From: Sphingopyxis panaciterrulae
GTDB lineage: Bacteria > Pseudomonadota > Alphaproteobacteria > Sphingomonadales > Sphingomonadaceae
NCBI RefSeq assembly: GCF_014199295.1
Contig: NZ_JACIJH010000004.1
Span: 181,845 to 245,844 of the forward strand
Reading direction: 5' to 3'
Length of the DNA stretch: 64,000 nt
Shown: in pieces, positions 56,601 to 64,000 of the stretch
Numbering within the stretch: the stretch's first letter is position 1
How the letters are laid out: each line of letters opens with the position of its first letter
Program-made: the position numbers and the translations under genes
Notes under the pieces: model-generated
The model's database searches: none
What the model was told of the DNA's origin: nothing
The model's input: the letters and a program-made list of their open reading frames with translations, nothing else

Positions 56601-56692
56601 GCCGCACCAGCGCTGCCCAGAATCAGCGCGGCGGCGAACCTGCGGCGCGAACGCGGCATCCGATGGACTGGATTCATATGCGGTGACGTCAC
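53654..56692 (-). CDS. TonB-dependent outer-membrane receptor with CarboxypepD_reg-like N-terminal domain (Oar-type)
   Basis: A 1012-residue outer-membrane transporter. It has a long signal peptide ending near AAAQVSNASLRG, a carboxypeptidase regulatory-like domain (LRGTVKAEGG, FNFASLPVGTYRLELTT pattern), a TonB box-like DAIIVTGTRLRTMEGGE, a plug domain (QIETLPQNNRNFLAFADLAP) and a large barrel ending in VKVSAGFQF. The GTG at 56692 has GGGAGG 5 nt upstream and is preferred, though an in-frame ATG at 56677 would also give the signal peptide. Substrate is inferred from the linked sugar enzymes. A repressor site lies upstream. Confidence 0.88.
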   Translation of the reverse strand: MTSPHMNPVHRMPRSRRRFAAALILGSAGAALAIGIATPAAAQVSNASLRGTVKAEGGVSQVTAINVNTGFQRSVTVGANGSYNFASLPVGTYRLELTTPNGVRSTDQFTLNVSQNAVLDFDFSAPDIAEGGDDAIIVTGTRLRTMEGGEVGSNITQRQIETLPQNNRNFLAFADLAPGVQFVTGGNGQSRLQGGAQDSRTVNIFIDGVGQKDYVLKNGITGQDSTQGNPFPQLAIGEYRVISSNYKAEFDQVSSVAITAVTRSGTNEFHGEAFIDYTDQSMRAATPLEKFGSSPGKVKTKDFQFGGALGGPIIQDVMHFFVTYEGKRQEIPREITPGLSLPVSYFPSEYQSAFGSTNSTFNEDLFFGKIDLSPTTSDLFEISGKYRKESGEFLGNGIASRSTISAQDVKELRGTLRWEHTADTWINDLKITYEDVKWAPTPVEFGNGYLFAYAGPDPDDPQPGEVVRGDILRIGGGSNYQAKGQKGWGIQNDFTYTGIEGHTIKAGIKSKWVELNSLQLNNFNPVYTYNAAFPDPDGFNDSIPYRVQFGAQTGNGNPVVNSKNWQFGIYLQDDWEVTDRLTLNLGVRWDYERTPAFLNFVHPDDAVNAVSPANYPNLINADYDINDYISTGTERKAFKGAWQPRVGFTYELDDEGRFAVFGGYGRSYDRNQFDFLQQEISVGSFTTRTFNFITGDPNNTCDPGPTCVPWDPIYLTPEGRQQLLDQAGPGGGRELRFIDNDLKVPYSDQFSLGVRGRLTSNFEAEVGYSHIESHDGFAYLLGNRRPDGSFFPPAPAAPDSPFGFAPPGFGSIIIGTNGLETSADSAYLKLTKNYTAASPWSLSATYTYTEAEENRQFGEVFSLDYPSLEDYPVVRSSGVRKHRLVATGSVDIPGGFILSGKFQIMSPPYLKAFINTGGVNPSRDVISNEADSNGNRWGFRQMDIAITKYIPFKFLSEESRLRLRVDILNLFNDRNYVDYNNTPSSPEYLSISGIGVGGNPPRTVKVSAGFQF

Positions 56693-56804
56693 GGCATCCT
56701 CCCTTGTTGTGCCCCGGCATCCCGCTTCCGCTTTTTCCCGCCGCCCGGCCTTGCCACCGGACACGCGACGAATCGCGGGACGACCCATTGTTGCTTTTTG
56801 AATT

Positions 56805-56818
56805 TGTAACCGGTTTCA
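56805..56818. promoter_or_regulatory. LacI-type operator, site 3 (between the TonB receptor and GH3 genes)
   Basis: TGTAACCGGTTTCA lies between two divergent genes. TTGTAA at 56804 and TATAGG at 56828, 18 nt apart, could form the promoter of the GH3 gene, with the operator over the -35. The same site may control the receptor in the other direction. Confidence 0.75.
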
Positions 56819-56938
56819 CAATCACTGTATAGGGGGCAGGTGATCGGGGCCGCCGCAAGCGCCGCGCGGCCGAAACAGGGTGGATTTCAGCCGATTCCTG
56901 CGCTGGAATGCCAAGAATGGATTGGGGAAGGACGAATC

Positions 56939-59254
56939 ATGCCATCAATGCCGCGCAACCTGACACGCCTGACGCTCGCGGGCCTGATGCTGGCTTCGTC
57001 GCTGGCATCGACGCCGCTGCTCGCAGGCCCGGCGCAAGCCGACCCGGCACCCGTCCAAGTCGATTCGGCCAGTTGGACGAAGCCCGATCCGGCAATGGAC
57101 AAGTTCATTACCGACCTGATGGCGAAGATGACGCTGGAGGAGAAGATCGGGCAGCTCTCGCTGCTCACCAGCGACTGGGATTCGACCGGCCCGACGATGC
57201 GGCAGGGCTATCAGGACGATATCCGCAAGGGTCGCATCGGATCGATCTTCAATGCCTTCACCGCCAGATACACGCGCGAGCTTCAGCGCCTGGCGGTCGA
57301 GGAAACGCGGCTGAAAATCCCCCTGCTCTTCGGCTATGACGTGATCCACGGCCACCGCACCATCTTTCCCATCTCGCTCGGCGAGGCGGCGAGTTGGGAC
57401 TTGCAGGCCATTGAAAAGGCAGCGCGAATTTCTGCCACCGAAGCTTCGGCCGAAGGCATACACTGGACCTTCGCACCGATGGTCGACGTCGCGCGCGATC
57501 CGCGCTGGGGCCGAATTTCCGAGGGCGCGGGCGAGGATGTCTATCTGGGTAGCCGCATCGCCGAGGCGCGCGTGCGCGGCTTCCAGGGCAACGACCTCAA
57601 GGCCACCGACACGGTCCTCGCGACCGCCAAGCATTTCGCCGCCTATGGCGCCGCGCAGGCGGGACGCGACTATGGCACCGTCGACATTTCGGAACGCACG
57701 CTGCGCGACATCTATCTGCCGCCCTTCAAGGCCGCGGCCGACGCCGGCGCGGCGACCTTCATGACCGCCTTCAACGAATATGACGGCATTCCCGCCTCGG
57801 GCAACCGCTATCTGCTGACCGACGTGCTGCGCGATAAATGGGGTTTCAAGGGCTTCGTCGTAACCGATTACACATCGATCAACGAGATGGTTCCTCACGG
57901 CTACGCGAAGGACCTGCAACAGGCGGGCGAGCAGGCAATCAACGCGGGAGTCGACATGGACCTGCAGGGCGCGGTGTTCATGGAATATCTCGCGAAATCG
58001 GTCGCCGAGGGCAAGGTCGACGTCGCGCGCATCGACGCTGCGGTGAAGGCGATCCTCGAAATGAAATATCGCCTCGGCCTGTTCGAGGACCCCTATCGCT
58101 ATTCGAACGAGGCGCGCGAGAAGGCGACGGTCTATCGCCCCGACTTTCTGGAAGCCGCGCGCGACGTTGCGCGCAAATCGATGGTGCTGCTCAAGAACGA
58201 GGGCGCTCTCCCCCTCGCGGCCTCTGCGAAATCGATCGCGGTGATCGGCCCGCTCGGCGACAGCAAGGCCGACATGATCGGTAGCTGGTCGGCCGCAGGC
58301 GATCGCAAGACGCGCCCCGTCACCCTGCTCGAAGGCATGCAGGCGCGCGCACCCAAGGGGCAGACCGTCGCCTATGCCAAGGGCGCCAGCTACGCCTTCG
58401 AGGACGAAGGCAAGACCGTCGGCTTCGCCGAAGCGATCGCGCTGGCGCAGAAATCGGATGTCATCGTCGCCGCGATGGGCGAGCGCTGGGACATGACCGG
58501 CGAGGCCGCAAGCCGCACCTCGCTCGACCTGCCCGGCAACCAGCAGGCGCTGCTTCAGGAGCTCAAGAAGACCGGAAAACCGATCATCCTCGTGCTGATG
58601 AGCGGGCGTCCCAACAGCATCGAATGGGCGGATGCCAACGTGGATGCGATCCTCGAGGCCTGGTACCCCGGCACGATGGGCGCCCACGCGATCGCCGATG
58701 TCCTCTATGGCGATTATAATCCGTCGGGCAAATTGCCTGCCACCTTCCCGCGCAATGTCGGGCAGGTACCGCTCTATTACGAAATGAAGAACACCGGCCG
58801 CCCGATCGACCCGGCCAGGCCCGACGCCAAATATGTCTCGCGCTATCTGAACACGCCGAACACGCCGCTCTATCCCTTCGGCTACGGGCTCAGCTACACC
58901 AGCTTCACCTATTCGCCGGTGACGCTGAGCAAGGCGAGCATCAAGCCGGGCGAACCGCTGACCGCGAGCGTCACCGTGACCAACAGCGGCGCGCGCGACG
59001 GCGAAGAAGTGGTCCAGCTCTATGTCCGCGACCTCGTCGGGTCGGTGACGCGGCCGGTCAAGGAGCTCAAGGGCTTCCGCAAGATCCCGCTCAAGAAGGG
59101 CGAGAGCAAGACCGTCAGCTTCACCCTGACCGATGCCGACCTCGCGTTCACCCGCGCCGACATGAGCTGGGGCGCGGAACCCGGCGACTTCAAGCTGTGG
59201 ATCGGGCCGTCATCGGCCGAAGGCTCGGAGGCCGATTTCGCGCTGACCCAATAG
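56939..59254 (+). CDS. bglX: GH3 beta-glucosidase, BglX type (exported)
   Basis: The 771-residue enzyme has a signal peptide (LTLAGLMLASSLASTPLLAG) and works in the periplasm, removing terminal glucose from beta-glucans. Domain 1 has LLFGYDVIHGHRTIFPISLG, TFAPMVDVARDPRWGRISEG and the nucleophile Asp310 in KGFVVTDYTSINEM. A second alpha/beta domain (VVAAMGERWDMTGEAASRTS) and a C-terminal FnIII-like domain (ASVTVTNSGARDGEEVVQLY) follow, as in BglX. The ATG at 56939 has GGGGAAGGA 8 nt upstream. The sulfatase starts 10 nt after its stop. Confidence 0.93.
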   Translation: MPSMPRNLTRLTLAGLMLASSLASTPLLAGPAQADPAPVQVDSASWTKPDPAMDKFITDLMAKMTLEEKIGQLSLLTSDWDSTGPTMRQGYQDDIRKGRIGSIFNAFTARYTRELQRLAVEETRLKIPLLFGYDVIHGHRTIFPISLGEAASWDLQAIEKAARISATEASAEGIHWTFAPMVDVARDPRWGRISEGAGEDVYLGSRIAEARVRGFQGNDLKATDTVLATAKHFAAYGAAQAGRDYGTVDISERTLRDIYLPPFKAAADAGAATFMTAFNEYDGIPASGNRYLLTDVLRDKWGFKGFVVTDYTSINEMVPHGYAKDLQQAGEQAINAGVDMDLQGAVFMEYLAKSVAEGKVDVARIDAAVKAILEMKYRLGLFEDPYRYSNEAREKATVYRPDFLEAARDVARKSMVLLKNEGALPLAASAKSIAVIGPLGDSKADMIGSWSAAGDRKTRPVTLLEGMQARAPKGQTVAYAKGASYAFEDEGKTVGFAEAIALAQKSDVIVAAMGERWDMTGEAASRTSLDLPGNQQALLQELKKTGKPIILVLMSGRPNSIEWADANVDAILEAWYPGTMGAHAIADVLYGDYNPSGKLPATFPRNVGQVPLYYEMKNTGRPIDPARPDAKYVSRYLNTPNTPLYPFGYGLSYTSFTYSPVTLSKASIKPGEPLTASVTVTNSGARDGEEVVQLYVRDLVGSVTRPVKELKGFRKIPLKKGESKTVSFTLTDADLAFTRADMSWGAEPGDFKLWIGPSSAEGSEADFALTQ

Positions 59255-59264
59255 GAGACGGGCG

Positions 59265-60839
59265 ATGCTTCGCCATCTGTCGGTCGCCGCACTCGCCCTG
59301 CCGTTGCTGCTCGCGGGCGCCGCGCAGGCGAAGCCCGCAGAGCACCCGAACATCGTCTACATCATGTCGGACGATCACGCCTATCAGGCAATTTCGGCCT
59401 ATGGATCGGCTCTGTCGAAGCTCGCGCCGACGCCGAACATCGACCGGATCGCGAAGAATGGCGCGATCTTCACGAACAGCTTCGTCGGCAATTCTCTCTG
59501 CGGGCCGAGCCGCGCGACGCTGCTGACGGGGCAGCAGAGCAACGTGCACGGCTTCACGCGGAACGGCACCCGCTTCGACAACAATGTCTGGGTGTGGCCG
59601 CGCGCGCTGTCGCAGGCGGGCTATGCCACCGCGATGTTCGGCAAATGGCATATCAATGCCTCGCCCGCCGGGATCGGCTTCGACGACTGGAAGGTGCTCG
59701 ACGACCAGGGCGAATATTATAACCCCGACATCATGACGCCGAAGGGGCGCAGCATCGTCCAGGGCTATGCGACCGACCTGATCACCGACTACAGCCTCGA
59801 CTGGCTGAAGGCCGGGCGCGACAAGTCGAAACCCTTCGCGATCCTGATCCACCACAAGGCGCCACACCGCAATTTCATGCCGGCACTGCGCCACCTGACC
59901 AAATATCGCGGCGTGACCTTCCCCGTCCCCGATACCTATTTCGACGATTATGCGGGGCGCAAGGCGGCCGCGGCGCAGGAAATGAACATCTATCGCGACA
60001 TGTACGAGGGGCACGACCTCAAGATGACGGTCGCCGAGAGCTCGGCGCGGCTGCGCTACAACCGCTGGCCGGGCGCCTTCGACCGCATGACCCACGACCA
60101 GCAGGCGCAGTGGGACGCGGCGATGCAGCCCGACAACGACCGGATGAACGCCGCGAAGCTGGCCGGCCGCGACCTCGCGCTGTGGAAATATCAACGCTAT
60201 ATGCGCCAGTATCTCGCCACCGTCGCCGCGGTTGACGAGGGCGTCGGGCGCGTTCTCGACTATCTGGAGGCGAGTGGCCTTTCGAAGAACACGGTCGTCG
60301 TCTACACCTCCGACCAAGGCTTTTATCTCGGCGAGCATGGCTGGTTCGACAAGCGCTTCATCTATGAAGAATCGCTGCGCACCCCCTTCCTGATCCAGTA
60401 TCCCGGCCACATCCGTCCCGGCACGCGGGTCGCGGCACCGATCCAGAACATCGACTATGCGCCGACCTTCCTCGCGCTTGCCGGCGTGATCGCTCCCGAC
60501 ACGATCCAGGGCCGCTCGCTCGTCCCCTTGTTCGGCGGGCGCGCACCCGCGGACTGGCGCAAGGCCATCTACTATCATTATTACGAATATCCGGGCTTCC
60601 ACTCGGCGCGCGCGCATTACGGAATGCGCAACGACCGCTACAAGCTCGCCCGCTTCTACAGCGACGACATTAACGCCTGGGAATTCTACGACCTGAAGAC
60701 CGATCCACATGAGATGCACAACCGCATCGACGACCCCGCGATGCAGGCCCGGATCGCCGCGATGAAGCAGCGCCTCGTCGCCCTGCGCCGTCAATATGGC
60801 GACAGTGACGGCCCGGCGGTCGATACGCCGCGGAATTAA
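59265..60839 (+). CDS. Exported sulfatase
   Basis: The 524-residue sulfatase removes sulfate esters. It has a signal peptide (MLRHLSVAALALPLLLAGAA then QAK) and the alkaline-phosphatase fold: NIVYIMSDDHAYQAISAYGS, the conserved CxPSR modified-cysteine motif in NSLCGPSRATLLTGQ (Cys79 becomes formylglycine), FGKWHINASPAG, IYTSDQGFYLGEHGWFDKRF-type metal region and YGMRNDRYKLA. It is 10 nt downstream of the GH3 gene. No formylglycine-generating enzyme is seen in this window, so maturation would depend on an enzyme encoded elsewhere. Confidence 0.93.
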   Translation: MLRHLSVAALALPLLLAGAAQAKPAEHPNIVYIMSDDHAYQAISAYGSALSKLAPTPNIDRIAKNGAIFTNSFVGNSLCGPSRATLLTGQQSNVHGFTRNGTRFDNNVWVWPRALSQAGYATAMFGKWHINASPAGIGFDDWKVLDDQGEYYNPDIMTPKGRSIVQGYATDLITDYSLDWLKAGRDKSKPFAILIHHKAPHRNFMPALRHLTKYRGVTFPVPDTYFDDYAGRKAAAAQEMNIYRDMYEGHDLKMTVAESSARLRYNRWPGAFDRMTHDQQAQWDAAMQPDNDRMNAAKLAGRDLALWKYQRYMRQYLATVAAVDEGVGRVLDYLEASGLSKNTVVVYTSDQGFYLGEHGWFDKRFIYEESLRTPFLIQYPGHIRPGTRVAAPIQNIDYAPTFLALAGVIAPDTIQGRSLVPLFGGRAPADWRKAIYYHYYEYPGFHSARAHYGMRNDRYKLARFYSDDINAWEFYDLKTDPHEMHNRIDDPAMQARIAAMKQRLVALRRQYGDSDGPAVDTPRN

Positions 60840-60852
60840 GGCGGGTCGACAT

Positions 60853-62295
60853 TCAGCCCGCGGCCAGCGGCCCTTTCCTCGCCTCGGTCAGATATTCCTC
60901 TGCGCGATAGGGCAGGATGAGGTCGCCGAGCAGCGCCGTATCGACCGCGGCGCGCACCTTATTGATGTAGTCCTGGTCGGTCGGATAGAGGCGGCGCAGC
61001 ACCTCGTCGGCGAGCAGCCTGCGGTTCCCGCGCGCGGGTGAACTCGTCGTGTCGAAGGTCGCCGTCGGCGCCTCGACTTCGGGAAGGCGAACGCCGCCGA
61101 GGGCATTGCCTTGCACATCGACGACGATATCGCGCGGCCCCGTACCGCGCAGCAGTCGCGGATGACGCGCGAGCGGCGCCCCGCCCTCCCGCCAGCGAGC
61201 GAGCGCGAGCCCCGCCGCCGCCATCGTCGGCATGAACCGCACCATGCGCGCATCCGCCCCGCCAACCGGATCCCTGATTCCGTCGCGCTCCGCAACGCTC
61301 GGACGATAGCCGGTATCGCATGCCGAGCCGTGCACGGCCCCCGCGACCTCCCATAGCCGGAGCTTCGCCGCATCGGGCTGGGGCGGCACCCGGAACATGC
61401 GCGCCTCGGTTTCCGACAACAGGATCAGGACCGGCGTGTCGAGATCGTCGCGGATCGTGGTTTCGACGATCCGCGCGAAGAAGCGCTTGTTGTAATCGGC
61501 GGCGCTCTCGCCGGGAATGATTTCGGGATTGGTCAATTCGCTGCCGCCGCCGACGAGCACGCAGGGCATGAAGGCCGAAAAGAAGCCGGCGAGCGGATGC
61601 ACCGCGTTGATATAAGTCGCAAGCCGCGCCGCCGACTGCGACTCCCCGGTTGCGATGACATGCTTCGTCTTCAGCCCGCCGAGCGGATCGGGGCCGCTCC
61701 GTCCCTTTGCCGATACCAGCGCCTGCGCGACCTGGGTGAAGATGTCATAAGAAAAAGCGTCGCCCGGATGGACGAGGCCGCCATAGCGCTGGCTATCCCA
61801 ACTCTTGAGCCCCGAAACCGGCACGGCATCGAGCCCATCGATCCCGACCTTCTGCGCCGAAATCGCGACATAGACATAACCGCTCTGCCAGAAGCTCTCG
61901 TTCACCGCATTGCTGAGATCGCTGAAGGTCGAAACATTGGTCCATTCAGCCATCACGACGCCGTTGAACTTCGCGGGGTCTTTCGGCCGGTGGACGATGA
62001 CCCGCGTCTTGTAGGGCGCGCGCCGGTCGGGAACGACCTGCCAGCGGCCGTCCCTGCCGAGTTCGCCGACGGGCCTGAAGCTCTGTGCGGTGCCGGCGAC
62101 GAAATATTCCTCCTCGATATAGCCTTGCGCCGCCATGTCGCCATGGAAGGCACCATAGATCGCTCCGCGTCTGCCGCCGGCGACCGGCCCTTCGACCCTC
62201 GTCGGCGCGGCGCCCCTGGCAAAGGCGGGAGCCGCCGTCATGACGACCGTTCCCGCCGCGGCGGCGGTCAAGGCGAAGTCCCGGCGTGACAGCAT
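60853..62295 (-). CDS. Tat-exported alpha/beta-hydrolase-domain protein, copy 1
   Basis: The 480-residue protein starts with a Tat signal (MLSRRDFALTAAAAGTVVMT). It has a large alpha/beta hydrolase-like domain (resembling PF20091): GYIEEEYFVAGTAQSFRPVG, VVMAEWTNVS, GYVYVAISAQKVG, and a nucleophile elbow in VIATGESQSAARLATYINAV. Here the usual GxSxG is GxSxS (GESQS, Ser219). A later conserved AGAVHGSACDTGY and GNALGGVRLPEVEAP complete the pattern. Substrate is unknown. It is 24 nt downstream of a paralogue that shares the same layout. Confidence 0.8.
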   Translation of the reverse strand: MLSRRDFALTAAAAGTVVMTAAPAFARGAAPTRVEGPVAGGRRGAIYGAFHGDMAAQGYIEEEYFVAGTAQSFRPVGELGRDGRWQVVPDRRAPYKTRVIVHRPKDPAKFNGVVMAEWTNVSTFSDLSNAVNESFWQSGYVYVAISAQKVGIDGLDAVPVSGLKSWDSQRYGGLVHPGDAFSYDIFTQVAQALVSAKGRSGPDPLGGLKTKHVIATGESQSAARLATYINAVHPLAGFFSAFMPCVLVGGGSELTNPEIIPGESAADYNKRFFARIVETTIRDDLDTPVLILLSETEARMFRVPPQPDAAKLRLWEVAGAVHGSACDTGYRPSVAERDGIRDPVGGADARMVRFMPTMAAAGLALARWREGGAPLARHPRLLRGTGPRDIVVDVQGNALGGVRLPEVEAPTATFDTTSSPARGNRRLLADEVLRRLYPTDQDYINKVRAAVDTALLGDLILPYRAEEYLTEARKGPLAAG

Positions 62296-62319
62296 ATCTT
62301 CATCTCCAGATGCAGGGGA

Positions 62320-63750
62320 TCAACCAGCGGGCGGAATGTCGGCCGCGCGGGCGCGCTCGACATAGATGCGTTCGCGCGCGGGCAGGATGACCCCCGCCGC
62401 GACGGCGGCCTGCGCGGCGGTCGTCACGCGATCGACGTAGTTTTGGTGATCGGGATAGAGGCGTTTCAGTTCGTTGGCGGTGAAGGGATGCGTTTCGCCC
62501 GCCAGGAAATGCCTGGCGCCCTGTCCGCGATAGCTGGCGATCGGAACCTCGAGTTCAGGCAGGCGCATGCCGCCGAGCGCATTGCCATGCGCGTCGCGCG
62601 CAATGGTCTTGCCGTCGGCTTCGAAGGCGATGGGCTCTTGCGGAGGCGGAGGCGGACCGCCGCCGAGCCAGCGATGGACGTGCTGGATCGCGGCGCCGGA
62701 GGTCGGCTGCCACGACACCGCGCTTGCTTCGTCGAAGGCGTGCCAGCGGCTGCCGACGCCGTCGCGATCCTCCTTGCCGCGGATGATCTTCAGCAGTTCG
62801 GCGGGGCCGTGCGACGCCCCGGCGATTTCCCAGCTTCGATAATGCGGAGTATCGGGCTGACGGTTGGGGCGAAAGAAGGGCGCCTCGAATTCTGTGTTGA
62901 TCTGCATCGCGGGCACGTCAAGGTCGGTCCGTACGTGCGCGAACAGCGGGCGCGTTCGCGCCGCAGCAGCCCCCGGCGCCGCGCCGCCCTCGAACCCCGC
63001 AGCCGCTCCCGCGCAGAGCATCGGCATCAGCGCGTCATAGACGCGCGCCAGCGGCTGGACACCGTTCGCGTAGGCGAGCAACCGGCTTCCCGATTGCGAG
63101 ATACCCGCGCCGATCAATCCCTTCACCGCATAGCCGTGCAGCGGATGACCGCGTGTGCCGTTGGCGCGCAGCGCCCGCCCGGCCTGCGTGAAAATGTCAT
63201 AAGACCAGTCGTCGCCGGGATGAACGAGCATTCCGTAGCGGTCGGCGTCCCAATCCTTCAGCCCCTGCGGCTTCTCCCCTTCGCCGAAGACGCCGCCATA
63301 TTGGGACGTGACGCCGACATAGACAAAACCGTCATAGAGTCCGGGACCGTCGAGGAAGCTTACGTCGAAACCGAGGCTGACGTTCAGCCATTCGACGAGC
63401 AGCGTGCCATTGAATCGCCGTGGATCGCGCGGACGGCGCACGAGCAGGCGCGTGACGAACGGGCGACGCTCGCCCGGCTTGAGCGTCCATCGGCCGTCGG
63501 GGGTCTGTGCGCCGATGACGGCATAGCGCGCGGCCGCGCCCGACAGCAGATATTCCTCCTCGACATAGCCGTGCGCCGCGAGATCGCCGACGTAGGCGCC
63601 GAAAATCCGGTTGCGCCTGCCGCCCGAGATCGGTCCCGTCACCTGCGCCGCTCGCTCCCTCGCTTCTCCCCAGACCGGAAAGGCTCCCCCCGCCGCGACG
63701 GTCGCACCGAGCGCGGCGACCCCTTTTCCGAACTGACGACGGTCCACCAT
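62320..63750 (-). CDS. Tat-exported alpha/beta-hydrolase-domain protein, copy 2
   Basis: A paralogue of the downstream gene, with 476 residues and the same order of motifs: a Tat signal VDRRQFGKGVAALGATVAAG, GGRRNRIFGAYVGDLAAHGY, YVGVTSQYGGVFGE, LIGAGISQSGSRLLAYANG (GISQS, Ser218), and GNALGGMRLPELEVP. The nucleophile motif is again GxSxS. The pair presumably arose by duplication and diverged. The ATG at 63750 has GGAG 4 nt upstream. An AT-rich inverted-repeat region upstream separates it from the divergent nitronate monooxygenase gene. Confidence 0.8.
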   Translation of the reverse strand: MVDRRQFGKGVAALGATVAAGGAFPVWGEARERAAQVTGPISGGRRNRIFGAYVGDLAAHGYVEEEYLLSGAAARYAVIGAQTPDGRWTLKPGERRPFVTRLLVRRPRDPRRFNGTLLVEWLNVSLGFDVSFLDGPGLYDGFVYVGVTSQYGGVFGEGEKPQGLKDWDADRYGMLVHPGDDWSYDIFTQAGRALRANGTRGHPLHGYAVKGLIGAGISQSGSRLLAYANGVQPLARVYDALMPMLCAGAAAGFEGGAAPGAAAARTRPLFAHVRTDLDVPAMQINTEFEAPFFRPNRQPDTPHYRSWEIAGASHGPAELLKIIRGKEDRDGVGSRWHAFDEASAVSWQPTSGAAIQHVHRWLGGGPPPPPQEPIAFEADGKTIARDAHGNALGGMRLPELEVPIASYRGQGARHFLAGETHPFTANELKRLYPDHQNYVDRVTTAAQAAVAAGVILPARERIYVERARAADIPPAG

Positions 63751-63780
63751 CCCTCTCCATCCCATTTGCCCGCAAATCTA

Positions 63781-63794
63781 TACAAAACTAGTTT
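63781..63794. promoter_or_regulatory. Short palindrome upstream of the alpha/beta-hydrolase pair
   Basis: AAACTAGTTT (63785-63794), in an AT-rich run, is a 10-bp perfect palindrome close to the start of the minus-strand hydrolase gene. It could be an operator; no regulator gene is visible in the window to pair it with. Confidence 0.35.
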
Positions 63795-63861
63795 GTCGTC
63801 AAGCAAGTTTTATAAGGCATCCATTTTTTCGCTCATTCTCTCTTGCGAGGATCGCTCATGA

Positions 63862-64000
<139 letters not shown>

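Noticed and set aside
56693..56788. A 32-residue N-terminal extension of the TonB receptor
   Set aside because: No ribosome-binding site there, and the signal peptide follows a well-spaced GTG at 56692.

Overview
The window is GC-rich alphaproteobacterial chromosome, most likely from the Sphingomonadaceae (Sphingopyxis or Sphingomonas-like). The evidence is the alphaproteobacterial ChpT and HdaA proteins, the RpoH and LptD types, RNase P RNA next to an AmpD-like amidase, and sphingomonad-style gene order. Both strands are densely coded and no gap exceeds 300 bases. I see no prophage, transposase, rRNA, tRNA or CRISPR array.

Region 1 (1-32.8 kb) is housekeeping and cell-cycle core: a DUF2062 protein, smpB and dapA (minus), a soluble lytic transglycosylase and greB (plus), a 51-residue membrane protein, rnpB, an AmpD-like amidase, a complete chemotaxis core (cheA-cheW-cheY-cheB-cheR) next to chpT, rluD, rpoH, an outer-membrane protein, mtgA, a Cys/His-rich J-domain protein, a PPK2 kinase, an alpha/beta hydrolase, aspS, rnd, a tightly overlapping block (DUF2066-like, hdaA, ppk, ppx), purM, a purN fused to an MmcQ/YjbR-like domain, ndk, a lipoprotein, holC and pepA. 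Between rnd and ppx lies a 263-nt nested palindromic element containing two 94-nt hairpins that covary with each other. It is the most unusual structure in the window.

Region 2 (32.8-42.2 kb) holds the conserved envelope/ribosome cluster lptD-surA-pdxA-rsmA, then a TPR protein, an RsmB-type methyltransferase and guaB on the minus strand.

Region 3 (42.3-60.8 kb) looks like one glycan-utilisation locus. It has an FHS-type sugar transporter, a MalK-type ATPase, a LacI-family regulator, a sugar-binding lipoprotein with two permeases, a periplasmic esterase, a GH1 beta-glucosidase and an exported endonuclease/exonuclease/phosphatase-fold protein. Opposite these are a PF10091 (GH144-like) lipoprotein and a TonB-dependent receptor, and divergently a GH3 beta-glucosidase and a sulfatase. 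Three near-identical palindromes of the form TGNAACCGGTTNCA lie upstream of the sugar transporter, upstream of lacI, and between the receptor and the GH3 enzyme, which ties the parts into one probable LacI regulon. A beta-linked glucan (beta-1,2-glucan is one candidate) would be taken up by the receptor, cut in the periplasm, imported by the ABC system and finished by GH1; the substrate is inferred.

Region 4 (60.8-64 kb) carries two tandem, paralogous, Tat-exported alpha/beta-hydrolase-domain proteins and the start of a nitronate monooxygenase, separated by an AT-rich intergenic region with two inverted repeats. Three families of short intergenic palindromes occur twice each across the window.
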